A stretch of DNA of 64,000 nucleotides. Source: Anaerotignum neopropionicum (GTDB lineage: Bacteria > Bacillota > Clostridia > Lachnospirales > Anaerotignaceae). The DNA lies in NCBI RefSeq assembly GCF_001571775.1, contig NZ_LRVM01000002.1, forward strand, positions 248,001 through 312,000, read 5' to 3'. Both the position numbers and the translations under genes were made by a program. Within the stretch, counting starts at the first letter, position 1. Every line of letters begins with the position of its first letter. Shown here piece after piece: positions 51,983 to 61,015 of the stretch. The notes beneath the pieces are model-generated. The model ran no database searches. It was not told the DNA's origin and saw only the letters and a list, made by a program, of their open reading frames with translations.

Positions 51983-53305
51983 ATGAAAATTTTTATAAGT
52001 CACTCATTAAAAGATAAGAATATGGTTGAAATGTTAACTCTAGCACTTCTGCAGACAGGACATTCGGTTTGGGTAGATTCAAATAATATATCTATGGGAG
52101 ATAATATCGCTGAAGTAATAAGTAAAGCATTACACGAAGCGGATGTAATGATTGCATTAATCACAGATAATTACTTAAGTTCATCTTTGGCTCAGGCAGA
52201 GTTAAGTGCTGCTATTTTCGGAGTAAATAGAACAAGAACAATACCTATTATAATTGGCAACATTCAAATACCTCCATATTTATCAGGGATAGTTTATCTT
52301 CGATTAGATGATTTTACAGATGCTAGCATTAAAGTAATTATAGAGGCATTAGCTGAAAAAGAGCTTCAAAAAGATTATATTGATCCTACAAAGCATAAAA
52401 AAGTAGATAGAATTGAGAAAAATAATGAAGTGATTTATTTGCAGAATTTAAAAAAAGCTTTAAATGAAAATAGGTTAACACTTGTTTGCGGCGCAGGTAT
52501 TTCTATTGATGCTGGAATACCTGATTGGAATGAGTTAATGATTAGAGCATTAGAATTTGGTCTTGATAAAAATAATAATCCTGATGTTTTGAGTGATTTT
52601 AAAAGAGTATTTCCGTTATCAAATCTTATTCTTGGTAAATACCTCAAAATTCTTCTAGGAAAAGATTTTGAAAAAATAGTAAGCAGATGCTTGTATGCTG
52701 ATGAAGAAACTTTAGGTGAATATGCTTTTCAAGAAACTAGATTATTAAAAGCAATTATTGAGTTAATTCGTCCAAAAAGAAACAAAGGAAGCGTTGAATC
52801 AATTATTACATTTAACTTCGACTCTTTAATTGAGGATTTACTGACAAAAAATAAGATCCAATATAAGTCTGTTTTTGCTGAAGGTCTGTTTTATCATACA
52901 GATGAAATACCGATTTTTCATGTTCATGGCTACCTTCCTCGATATGGAAGGTTAGATAACCCTAATATTGTTTTTAGTGAAGATACATATCATACGCAAT
53001 TTATTGATCCTTTTAGTTGGTCTAATTTAATTCAGCTATATAAACTTATGAATAATGCGTGCTTATTTGTTGGGTTGAGTTTGACCGACCCAAATTTAAG
53101 AAGGTTACTTGATATATCAAAAAGAAAAAGCATTGATGATATGCGTAAGCATTATATAATAAAAAAATTGCCAAGTAATAATTCTAAAATAAATGAAATT
53201 CAAATAATGCTTGAGGAACAAGACGCTAATATGTTGGGACTTAATATTATTTGGGTTAATGAATATAATGATATTTCAAAAATACTTGAGAAAATTAATT
53301 CCTAG
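51983..53305 (+). CDS. TIR-SIR2 fusion protein (candidate NADase defence effector)
   Basis: 440 residues from ATG 51983 (GGAG 8 bp upstream). Residues 1-130 are a TIR domain: MKIFISHSLKDKNMVEMLTLAL, ADVMIALITDNYLSSSLAQAELSAA (putative catalytic E73). Residues ~160-430 are SIR2-like: GAGISIDAG (170-178), TFNFDSLIE (N278, D280) and FHVHGY (catalytic-type His near 315). Both folds can cleave NAD+. In Thoeris the TIR and SIR2 parts are on separate proteins; here they are one chain without a recognisable SLOG domain. The gene stands alone between array sites f and g. Abortive phage defence by NAD+ loss is the obvious hypothesis. Confidence 0.88.
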   Translation: MKIFISHSLKDKNMVEMLTLALLQTGHSVWVDSNNISMGDNIAEVISKALHEADVMIALITDNYLSSSLAQAELSAAIFGVNRTRTIPIIIGNIQIPPYLSGIVYLRLDDFTDASIKVIIEALAEKELQKDYIDPTKHKKVDRIEKNNEVIYLQNLKKALNENRLTLVCGAGISIDAGIPDWNELMIRALEFGLDKNNNPDVLSDFKRVFPLSNLILGKYLKILLGKDFEKIVSRCLYADEETLGEYAFQETRLLKAIIELIRPKRNKGSVESIITFNFDSLIEDLLTKNKIQYKSVFAEGLFYHTDEIPIFHVHGYLPRYGRLDNPNIVFSEDTYHTQFIDPFSWSNLIQLYKLMNNACLFVGLSLTDPNLRRLLDISKRKSIDDMRKHYIIKKLPSNNSKINEIQIMLEEQDANMLGLNIIWVNEYNDISKILEKINS

Positions 53306-53414
53306 TCAGCAATTAAAAGATATACACATTATCTTTAACGACGCCATGGGTATTCAAGTTTTACAAACAATATTTAAATGGTGATTGATTTGACACAATA
53401 GTTAGTTTTACTAT

Positions 53415-53480
53415 CTTCCCCTTTAATGATTACACAGCGGAAATAGCTTGAGGGGTACACAGTAGTACCATCATGAGAAG
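53415..53480 (+). repeat. Array site g
   Basis: CTTCCCCTTTAATGATTACA... to AGTACCATCATGAGAAG. It shares TTACACAGCGGAA and GTACACAGTAGTACCAT with sites f and n; outer arms CTTC / GAAG. Confidence 0.7.
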
Positions 53481-53573
53481 CTAAGTTACAAAGCTAATTG
53501 CACCCACTATAGTCGTAATGTTCAAAATGGCGGGAAGTATTGTCTCAACTATTTTGACAATTAGGAGGGGATT

Positions 53574-53794
53574 ATGGAATCCATTTTTAGTATAATTGCG
53601 GCGGTTTTATAAAATCCCTTATAAACACTATTGCTTTTTCACTTATTACAACAGTTTTTTCTAAAAAAATATGCAACTAATATACATCGATCGGAATTAA
53701 GAATAAATTACTATGAACGAGTAAGGCTTTTAATAGTTATTTGTAATAGTCCAAATAACAGATTATATAAAAGGGAGTTACTGTATGAGTTTTA
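53574..53794 (+). pseudogene. Small membrane-anchored gene, frameshifted
   Basis: ATG 53574 has a perfect AGGAGGGG but the frame stops after 12 codons (MESIFSIIAAVL). Shifted frames continue a plausible protein (FIKSLINTIAFSLITTVFSKK, then YATNIHRSELRINYYERVRLLIVICNSPNNRLYKRELLYEF) to TAA 53792, overlapping the start of the next gene. Two single-base changes, one in an A7 run, would restore ~75 residues with an N-terminal membrane helix. Possibly the lost first component of the following system. Confidence 0.5.
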
Positions 53795-56700
53795 AAGATA
53801 AAGTTGATGAATTGCGTAGTCAGGCACAAACAACACAAGCTGCAAACAAAATTATTGACCAACTAAAAAAGTTGGAAAATAGCAATAATGAAGATACTTC
53901 CTATCGTTGGATTTGGGAGCTAATTCAAAATGCAAAAGATGTAGTTAACTCCACAGGAAAAGTAGATATTCTTGTTAATTTTAATGAAAACAGAAGAATA
54001 ATAGAATTTAAGCATAATGGAAAGCTGTTTTTAACCAAAAACATAGTTTTCCTTATTGAACAAGTTTCCACAAAAGAGCGAAATGAACTTGATAGAAAAG
54101 AAAAGAAGATAACCGGAAAGTTTGGAACTGGTTTTCTAACTACGCATTTACTTTCAAAAAAAGTAAATGTAACTGGGTATTTATGCGACGAAGATGAACC
54201 ATTACACCAGTTTAATATTGATATTGACCGTTCGAGCGATAATCAGATAGAAATCATCAAGTCTATTGAAGAAAGTTGCGAGCAACTTAATAAAAGCGCA
54301 AAAGAAGTTACAACACCAATAGATGAAAATGATTTTAATACTTGTTTTACATATGAGTTAAACGCTTTAGGAATTCAAACCGCTAAGGATGGTTTGAATA
54401 ATCTTGTTGCTTCTATTGCGTATGTTTTTGCTTTTGTTCCGGAGATAAGATCTATAACTATTCACGCAAACACAACGAAAGGCAACTATAATCAGGTGCT
54501 TTCTCGTGGAGATGATGTAGGCATTGCACTGAAAAATGCACAGATTATAACAGTGTGTGATTCAAAAAAAAAGAATCCAAGATATATTTTTGCTCTAAAA
54601 GACGAAGTATTAACACACTTATCAATTTCAGTCGAACTTTTAGATGTTGGTGAAAAAACAGCTATTCAACTAATGAATGGAAATTTACCCAAACTATTTT
54701 GTGATTTTCCATTACTTGGCACAAGTGATTTTGCTTTTCCGGTAGTTATCAATAACCCATATTTTGAACCTACAGAACCCCGTGATGGAATTGAATTGGA
54801 GAGCAGAGCTGAAGAAAAGCAATTTATTAAAGACAATAAAGCAGCATTAGAAGCCGCTGTTGAACTTTATAAAACTGCATTGAATTTCTTTGCAGAACAT
54901 AATTATGCAGGTATATATAATATTGTAAAAATGACCGAGCAACCACATAAAACATGGCTGAATGCAAATTGGTTTGAGAATAAAATACTTGAACCTATAA
55001 AAGAAGAAATAAAATATTTAAACCTAATAACTACAAATGCTGGAGATAAAAAACCGTTGTTTGAATTTTGGGAAGAGCCGGTTGTTTTAATTCCTAAAAA
55101 TCAAGAAAGTAGAGAAGAAATGCTTAAACTTTGTTCTTTGTCAAATGCTTTGTTTCCTGAGCGCATTCCCAAGCAAGATGAGTTAGAAGCTTGGTGCTGT
55201 TCACTTTGGGACGAATGTAAAAACTTGAGTATTAATAACATAGTAAAAGCAATTGAAAGTTCTGAAAACCTATCTTCTTTAGCTAATGAATTAAACGGGC
55301 AAGATGTATTTATATGGTTGAATGAGTTTTATAAATTACTTTTAACAAGTGAAGAAAAAGCATGTAGAGAAACTATGGAACACTCAGCAGTATTTCTCAA
55401 TCAAAATGGCGAATTCTGTTGCTTAAATAAAGTTTTCTTTGATAAGGAAATTGATGATATATACAAAGAAATTTCATTACTGTTAGATATAGATATTAAA
55501 GCGAAATTACTTCATAAAAGGGTGGCAACAGAGATTTCAAAGCATATTGAAGTACCGCAATACGCATATTCGGAGTTGTTTTCAGAAATTACACGATGTT
55601 TGCAAACGGAACATCATAATCGTGAAGAATTCTTTCAGAGAATAATATGCATACAGATAAATGAAAAACAAAAACAAGATGATTTTTTGAAAATAGCTAA
55701 ACAGTTTTACTGTGAAACTACATGGGAAATTGTACGTTCTAACAAGTCCTTAAAATCAATTTTTGAACAAGCGTTAGATTATTGGGTTGCAAAGTTGTGT
55801 GTTGATATACATCAAAGTAAAACATTAGGTGTTTTTTCTGAAAAGTATTTTTGGGGAAACGAAGATGATACTATTTTGTTTATAAACCAATTTGTTATTT
55901 TTTTAGATAATAACGATTACAACCAATTAGCAGATAAGTATTCCATTCTTCCGAATCAGAATGGAGTGTTTAAAAAAAGTTCTGAGCTACAACTTGATAA
56001 TGGAGAAGTAGACGAAATAGTTAAGGATGCCTATTGCTTTACCGGTGACAATATACGTTCGAAATTGCTTTCAATCAGCGTGTATTTTAAATTACCAGAA
56101 AACACGACAATAAATCTTCATACGCTGTCAGAAAAAATAACTAATTATGTTGAAATTCGAAAGAATCGGCTTGGAGAAGACAATAATGATGAGAGGATTG
56201 TTTTTCAAAACTTCTATGCGTATTTAAATAAAAATGAACACTCTAAAGGGATCAAAAGTACTTTTAAAACACTTTGTGAAAATAAACATTGGTTTTATAA
56301 CGATGCTATTATTTCAGATAACATGGAGAAAGCTGAAGAGCTAGACAAATTGTTATCAAGTTTTGGTGTTTCAAATACTCAAGAATTAGAAAAAATGTTG
56401 AAGCAAGCCGAAAGCAATGTGAAATTAACAGATACAATTAATGTTTCAAAAGAACAACTTTCACAGCTTGGGATTAATTGCGAAGATGATTTGTTGCAAA
56501 TTTTAAGTGTATTAATGGGAAATGGAGAATTTACAGATTCTCAGTTAAGCGAATTACCAAGTGGCATATCAATAGAGGAAGTTTCTAAAAAGTTCTTGCA
56601 TAGATCAACAAATAATAGATTTGCACGTGAATATTATGAAAAAATAATGAATAATGCTATAGAAAAAGTTTTTTACTATTTGAAAGACACTGGCAGATAT

Positions 56701-56979
56701 GTAATATCTGAAAAATTAGAAGAGTGGAAAAAAACAAGCTATTCAAAAACCGTTTTTTGGGCAAAGAAAAATGATACTGATATTCGCATTGTTGTAAGGC
56801 CGAGCGATGACGATAAAATTATTTTCTTTTATGAGCAAGAAGTTGCTGCAATGGACGATACCAATTACGAACTTTGGACTTCCAATGATGATGGGAATAC
56901 GCGTATGATTACATTAGGTGATATTATTAAAACAACGGGAATCTCAGTCATTCCATTAAAAAATCTCAATCCCAAATAA
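53785..56979 (+). CDS. GHKL/HSP90-like ATPase (sacsin-type) of a candidate defence pair
   Basis: 1064 residues. The N-terminus is a HSP90/sacsin-type ATP-binding domain: YRWIWELIQNAKD (E45, N49, D52), IEFKHNGKLFLTKNI in place of the usual DxGxG loop, and the lid motif TGKFGTGFLTTHLLSK (~108-123). The rest is long, mostly helical with low similarity to anything I know; the C-terminus (VFWAKKNDTDIRIVVRPSDDDKIIFFYEQEVAAM) is compact, perhaps a nuclease or substrate-binding fold as in other GHKL defence proteins. The AlbA_2-TIR gene starts 21 bp downstream, so the pair is one operon. GGGAGTT precedes the ATG. Confidence 0.82.
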   Translation: MSFKDKVDELRSQAQTTQAANKIIDQLKKLENSNNEDTSYRWIWELIQNAKDVVNSTGKVDILVNFNENRRIIEFKHNGKLFLTKNIVFLIEQVSTKERNELDRKEKKITGKFGTGFLTTHLLSKKVNVTGYLCDEDEPLHQFNIDIDRSSDNQIEIIKSIEESCEQLNKSAKEVTTPIDENDFNTCFTYELNALGIQTAKDGLNNLVASIAYVFAFVPEIRSITIHANTTKGNYNQVLSRGDDVGIALKNAQIITVCDSKKKNPRYIFALKDEVLTHLSISVELLDVGEKTAIQLMNGNLPKLFCDFPLLGTSDFAFPVVINNPYFEPTEPRDGIELESRAEEKQFIKDNKAALEAAVELYKTALNFFAEHNYAGIYNIVKMTEQPHKTWLNANWFENKILEPIKEEIKYLNLITTNAGDKKPLFEFWEEPVVLIPKNQESREEMLKLCSLSNALFPERIPKQDELEAWCCSLWDECKNLSINNIVKAIESSENLSSLANELNGQDVFIWLNEFYKLLLTSEEKACRETMEHSAVFLNQNGEFCCLNKVFFDKEIDDIYKEISLLLDIDIKAKLLHKRVATEISKHIEVPQYAYSELFSEITRCLQTEHHNREEFFQRIICIQINEKQKQDDFLKIAKQFYCETTWEIVRSNKSLKSIFEQALDYWVAKLCVDIHQSKTLGVFSEKYFWGNEDDTILFINQFVIFLDNNDYNQLADKYSILPNQNGVFKKSSELQLDNGEVDEIVKDAYCFTGDNIRSKLLSISVYFKLPENTTINLHTLSEKITNYVEIRKNRLGEDNNDERIVFQNFYAYLNKNEHSKGIKSTFKTLCENKHWFYNDAIISDNMEKAEELDKLLSSFGVSNTQELEKMLKQAESNVKLTDTINVSKEQLSQLGINCEDDLLQILSVLMGNGEFTDSQLSELPSGISIEEVSKKFLHRSTNNRFAREYYEKIMNNAIEKVFYYLKDTGRYVISEKLEEWKKTSYSKTVFWAKKNDTDIRIVVRPSDDDKIIFFYEQEVAAMDDTNYELWTSNDDGNTRMITLGDIIKTTGISVIPLKNLNPK

Positions 56980-57000
56980 CAGAAAGCGAGGGCTACCATC

Positions 57001-57963
57001 TTGACACCAAATGAAGTATTAAAATTAATAGCAAACAATAACCGTGAAAATATTTATTGCATTTATCCTGTTACGCCTGATGAAACTATTGGGAAATTAA
57101 TCTCTGCACTTTCAAATTGTAGTGGAGGATTAATTGTTTTTGGTGTGCAAGATGATGGAAAAAAACTAAGGGTTAAAGGATACAAATTTAACGTAGATAT
57201 TGATTCGATAAAAGCGAAACTTAGTGATAACGTTAATTTAACATTTTTTGATTTACCACACGAAACGGCGGCGCTTAAATGTATTAATGTCGAAAAATGT
57301 GAAAATGTGGTCGTTTTTAGTGACGCACCTTACATACTTGACCACAATAGAAACGTTGCAGAGCTTCATATAAAAAAAGTGTTTCTATCGTATTCGCACA
57401 ATGATACTTGCATTGCTGATTTAGTCGATGAAAGGCTTAACTTTTTTGGAAAAGGTAGATTGGCTATTACAAGGGATAAAAGAACGTTAGAATATAAAAG
57501 CGATATTGAAAAATTCATGCAGACGGTTTCATCTCACGATTTCATGGTATCGATTATATCGGATAGCTATTTAAAGTCTCAAGGATGTATGTATGAAGTT
57601 TCAGAATTAATGCGGAATAGAGCATTTAATGATAAGCTATTGACAATTATTTTATCTGAAGCAGATGAAAATTTTTATCCTAAAGACAAGAAACCAAAAC
57701 AGGTAAAAGCAGATGTATATTCACTAAATCGCTTCGAGTATTTAAAATATTGGGAAACCGAAAAAGGAAAAGTAAATAAACTGAATACAGAAATAAGCGA
57801 TTTAGCTCTTAAACAGGGATTAGTTGATGAAATTAAACAGATAAACACTATTTCGACAAATATTTCAGAACTAATTGAAATTTTCAAGAAAAGTTTAGCA
57901 AAAGACTTTACTGAAATTAATCAAAATGAGTTTTCGGATTTATTATCTATTTTACTTTCATAG
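57001..57963 (+). CDS. AlbA_2 (Schlafen-like) - TIR fusion protein
   Basis: 320 residues with a TTG start at 57001 (GAGGG upstream). Residues ~1-110 resemble the AlbA_2/Schlafen AAA_4 domain (DETIGKLISALSNCSGGLIVFGVQDDGKKLRVKGYKF). Residues ~125-260 form a TIR domain (KKVFLSYSHNDTCIADLVDERLNFFG...DFMVSIISDSYLKSQGCMYEVSELM), with the putative catalytic Glu near residue 199. The C-terminal 60 residues are helical. Translation is probably coupled to the GHKL ATPase gene 21 bp upstream. Likely role: the ATPase senses or gates, and the TIR part cleaves NAD+ or makes a signal. Confidence 0.82.
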   Translation: MTPNEVLKLIANNNRENIYCIYPVTPDETIGKLISALSNCSGGLIVFGVQDDGKKLRVKGYKFNVDIDSIKAKLSDNVNLTFFDLPHETAALKCINVEKCENVVVFSDAPYILDHNRNVAELHIKKVFLSYSHNDTCIADLVDERLNFFGKGRLAITRDKRTLEYKSDIEKFMQTVSSHDFMVSIISDSYLKSQGCMYEVSELMRNRAFNDKLLTIILSEADENFYPKDKKPKQVKADVYSLNRFEYLKYWETEKGKVNKLNTEISDLALKQGLVDEIKQINTISTNISELIEIFKKSLAKDFTEINQNEFSDLLSILLS

Positions 57964-57964
57964 A

Positions 57965-58165
57965 ATGAAGATAAATGGCGAAGTTAGTACGGTTATTGAT
58001 AGCCAGATGGGTTAAAATATAGCAATTAAAACAAGAGCAATTTTAAACGATTTTATTCAAAGAAACGATGAAACTAAATCAGATGTTTATATAATTAATC
58101 GTGATGCTGTTAAATATACATCTATACCACTTCTGTATATTAGAGAAGACATTTCTGTTGTTTAG
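57965..58165 (+). pseudogene. Small gene with in-frame TAA
   Basis: From ATG 57965 the frame reads MKINGEVSTVIDSQMG, a TAA, then NIAIKTRAILNDFIQRNDETKSDVYIINRDAVKYTSIPLLYIREDISVV to TAG 58163. The same frame on both sides of the TAA suggests one nonsense change in a ~66-codon gene, or the tail of a larger lost gene. Family not recognised. No clear ribosome site. Confidence 0.4.
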
Positions 58166-58240
58166 CCACTAAAATGCCATAATGATGATGTATATGAGGA
58201 TTTTTAAATTAACCTCCTGACAAAATGTCAGCGGTTTAAG

Positions 58241-58290
58241 TTTCATATAATGTTTATGGGACGGACAAGCCTGTGATAGCAATTATGGGT
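58241..58290 (+). repeat. Array site i
   Basis: TTTCATATAATGTTTATGGG then ACGGACAAGCCTGTG and AATTATGGG. It shares the core and the GGACAAGCC stretch with site j (59322). A separate CTGACA / TGTCAG hairpin lies just upstream (58217-58231). Confidence 0.6.
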
Positions 58291-58308
58291 ATTTAAAACG
58301 AGGTGTAA

Positions 58309-59277
58309 ATGATGGCAAATTTCAGTGAAGAAACTGGACGCATCGGAGTGCATGAGTGTGGTCTATTAATTGAGAGAATGGGTTTCATTTTCAGAGAACA
58401 GTTGACGAGCGATTATGGAATAGATGCTATAATAGAGACAAGAACAAATGATTATGCCTCTGGAAAAATGATTGCAGTACAGATTAAGTCTGGAGATTCA
58501 TATTTTAAAGAAATAAAAGATGATTTCGTGATTTATCGCGGCGAAATCAAACATTTTAATTACTGGCTAAATCATTCGTTGCCAGTTATTATTGTCCTCT
58601 ATTCGCCAACAAGTAGAAAATGCATATGGCAGACAATAAACAAGCAAACAGCCAAGACGACTGGGAATGGATGGAAAATAAGAATACCTTTTCAACAGGA
58701 ATTAGAGGCGGCAAAGTATAATCTTCAGATTTTGGCAGATAACCAAAGTGAATACCAAAGACGTTGGTCTTCTTTAGTCGTGGCCAAGGAGTGGATGTTG
58801 GAAGCAAAAGAACGAGGCTCGCTTATATTAGAGGTTCAAGAATGGATTAATAAAAGCTCTGGCAGAGGAACATTTATTCTTAAGACTGAGGAAGATGATG
58901 GATGTTCAAAAACACTCTTTTCACGCGAAATGTTTGGATTTGGGTCAAAAAAATATGAGCTGGTGATAAAAGAGCTATTTCCTTGGGCTAATGTGGAAGT
59001 AGATGACGAATTTTATGAAAATAACATAGAGGAAGATTGTTATTCAAAACGAGATATTTTAGATAGAATGGTTGTATCCATTCTGGGTAAGAAGGATGAC
59101 AAACTTTTGAAATATAGTGATGTTCCCCAAAAACTATACCCATACAGAAATGGAGCTGGGGAGGTCGACTTCTATAGACTAAAATTAACATTAAATCAAG
59201 TGGGCGAATCATTTTTGAATATGGAAAACTTTTTGGAAACAGGAAAAGGCTATTTTATTGATAATTTTATGGATTAA
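58309..59277 (+). CDS. DUF4365 protein (PD-(D/E)xK nuclease-like)
   Basis: 322 residues, start ATG 58309 or 58312 after GAGGTG. The N-terminal ~140 residues match the DUF4365 pattern: GRIGVHECGLLIERMGFIFREQLTSDYGIDAIIE (Asp/Glu), GKMIAVQIKSGDSYF (QxK) and LPVIIVLYSP. This is the PD-(D/E)xK endonuclease-like fold with D, E and QxK in place. The C-terminal ~170 residues are unrecognised. Such proteins occur as single genes in defence islands and arrays. DNA cleavage is predicted, not shown. Confidence 0.85.
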   Translation: MMANFSEETGRIGVHECGLLIERMGFIFREQLTSDYGIDAIIETRTNDYASGKMIAVQIKSGDSYFKEIKDDFVIYRGEIKHFNYWLNHSLPVIIVLYSPTSRKCIWQTINKQTAKTTGNGWKIRIPFQQELEAAKYNLQILADNQSEYQRRWSSLVVAKEWMLEAKERGSLILEVQEWINKSSGRGTFILKTEEDDGCSKTLFSREMFGFGSKKYELVIKELFPWANVEVDDEFYENNIEEDCYSKRDILDRMVVSILGKKDDKLLKYSDVPQKLYPYRNGAGEVDFYRLKLTLNQVGESFLNMENFLETGKGYFIDNFMD

Positions 59278-59321
59278 TGTGGTTATTATTTTAGCTGCCT
59301 ATCAGCAAGCTTTACATAGCT

Positions 59322-59365
59322 AAGCTTCGCAGTTTGTTTATACCGGACAAGCCAAAGGGTCTTGG
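59322..59365 (+). repeat. Array site j
   Basis: AAGCTTCGCAGTTTGTTTAT then ACCGGACAAGCC. Links the AGCTTCGC head of site k with the GGACAAGCC of site i. Confidence 0.6.
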
Positions 59366-59439
59366 ACTTAAATATAGGCTATAGCAAAAATACGCAGTTA
59401 CAAGAGGATATTTATAAATAAAATACTGAGGTATAAGAA

Positions 59440-59883
59440 ATGGGTAAGAGAAAGTTTTATAAGAATGACAGGGCAATAAGATTAAGAGATTATAATTATT
59501 CGCAGCAACTACCTTTGCTAGATCTAAATGCTTTTCCGCTAATAGATGATTTCCAGATCACTTTAATAGAAAGTGGTAGTTTGGGCATGCATCTCTATTA
59601 TTTTAGCAACAGCTTAAACAGGATGATAGCTTCATTTCCATGGTGGGATAAGGCTGAGAAAGATATTAGTATAATGTGTATATCAGATATTCCGTTAGGT
59701 ACACTTAGGAACCCTTTTGACGATTGCGAACAGTCTTGGCAAATACTTATCTGGGAAAAAAGGGACTATGTTTATATCATGCAAGGGGATGACCCCTGTT
59801 GTACAGAATTTTCTATATGGTTTAGAGTCCAGAAAGAAAAGTATTTAGCCGAATGGGAAAAACTTTTGACTAAATTCCATTAA
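59440..59883 (+). CDS. Protein of unknown function, array cargo
   Basis: 147 residues, aromatic- and acid-rich (MGKRKFYKNDRAIRLRDYNYSQQLPLLDLNAF..., WEKRDYVYIMQGDDPCCTEFSIWFRVQKEKYLAEWEKLL). No catalytic motif or signal peptide. The overall look is like immunity (SUKH/Imm-type) proteins, but I cannot place it in a family. It starts 76 bp after site j, with GAGGTATAAGA upstream, and is followed by site k. Confidence 0.6.
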   Translation: MGKRKFYKNDRAIRLRDYNYSQQLPLLDLNAFPLIDDFQITLIESGSLGMHLYYFSNSLNRMIASFPWWDKAEKDISIMCISDIPLGTLRNPFDDCEQSWQILIWEKRDYVYIMQGDDPCCTEFSIWFRVQKEKYLAEWEKLLTKFH

Positions 59884-59954
59884 ATAAGATTCACAATTGA
59901 AATATGGGAATGGAAAAGGAAAAAATTAAAAAAATGCATTAGCCTACAGCAAAT

Positions 59955-59978
59955 GCGAGCTTCGCTTTATGTTTATAC
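59955..59978 (+). repeat. Array site k
   Basis: GCGA-GCT-TCGC micro-hairpin followed by the core TTATGTTTATAC (59967-59978). The left breakpoint of the tandem duplication lies in this core. Confidence 0.7.
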
Positions 59979-60037
59979 AATGAAACCGCAAGGAAAAAAC
60001 CTTCAATCGAAGAAATATGAAAGAAAGTTGGCGAATT

Positions 60038-60826
60038 ATGAAAACGGAGATAATTTACTTTTCCGCAACCGGTACAACGAAAGCACTTGTGACAGCAATC
60101 TCACAAGGATTAAAAGGCGATGTACATTTTAGGAATATTACTTTACCTGAGAGCAGGGAAAATGAAATTATACTGGATAGTGACTTAACTATTATAGCAA
60201 CGCCGGTTTATGGAGAAAGAATTCCTCATTTTCTACACGACTTTTTCCAAGGAATTAAAGGAAATGGAAATCCACTTGTAGCAATTTCTGTTTATGGTAA
60301 TATGGGGTTTGGAATCAGCCTTGAGCAATTTAAAGAGTTCTCAAAAAATAATAACTTTAGACTAATTGCGACCGGAGCATTTATAGGTCAGCATACATAT
60401 GCAACAAAAACGGCTCCAGTAGGTTATAGAAGGCCGGATGAATATGATTTGCTTCAGATGCGCATTTTTGGTGAAAAAATTCAAAAGAAAATAGATACGA
60501 AAAATTTTACTCAGATTAGCGTTCCCAAAAGTGTATTGCCAAAGTTTATTACTGAGTTCCCGGATTCGGGTACTCGGTTTTTAATCCGACAACCTCAAGT
60601 TAAAAAATCTGTTTGCAATGCCTGTGGAGCCTGTGCTCGCAAATGTCCGGTTGGTGCAATTGACCTGAATACTCTGGAAATTAGTGAGCAGAAATGCCTT
60701 CGTTGTTATGCCTGTGTGAAAGTCTGCCCTAAATCAGCCAGAATAGCGGAGTTTCGTTTGCCTGTTTTAAGAGCAGTTTTCCGTCATATGGGTATTAAAA
60801 GAAAAGAAAATGAAACATTTTTATAG
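60038..60826 (+). CDS. EFR1-family flavodoxin-ferredoxin protein (intact copy)
   Basis: 262 residues from ATG 60038. The N-terminal flavodoxin domain has FSATGTTKAL (FMN phosphate loop) and ATPVYGERIPHFLHDFF. The C-terminal domain has two [4Fe-4S] motifs, CNACGACARKCPVGAI and CLRCYACVKVCPKSA. EFR1-type proteins are electron carriers/reductases of anaerobes with unknown partners. The ribosome site is weak (GTTGGCG) compared with GTTGGAG in the second copy. Likely cytoplasmic. Confidence 0.92.
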   Translation: MKTEIIYFSATGTTKALVTAISQGLKGDVHFRNITLPESRENEIILDSDLTIIATPVYGERIPHFLHDFFQGIKGNGNPLVAISVYGNMGFGISLEQFKEFSKNNNFRLIATGAFIGQHTYATKTAPVGYRRPDEYDLLQMRIFGEKIQKKIDTKNFTQISVPKSVLPKFITEFPDSGTRFLIRQPQVKKSVCNACGACARKCPVGAIDLNTLEISEQKCLRCYACVKVCPKSARIAEFRLPVLRAVFRHMGIKRKENETFL

Positions 60827-60931
60827 GTTCTTGTAGGCATTTATAGCGAAATTGGATGGGCAATTAAAGCTTGATTAAACTTACTATTAAGGAAGTAACT
60901 AAACAAGCTGTATGGGAGAGATAAAACTTAT

Positions 60932-60956
60932 GTAGGATTGCGTATTATGTTTATAC
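60932..60956 (+). repeat. Array site l
   Basis: GTAGGATTGCG then TATTATGTTTATAC. Junction between the two cassette copies; its 5' side matches site m and its 3' side matches site k. Confidence 0.75.
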
Positions 60957-61015
60957 AATGAAAAAGCAAGGAAAAAACCTTCAATTGAAGAAATATGAAA
61001 GAAAGTTGGAGAATT

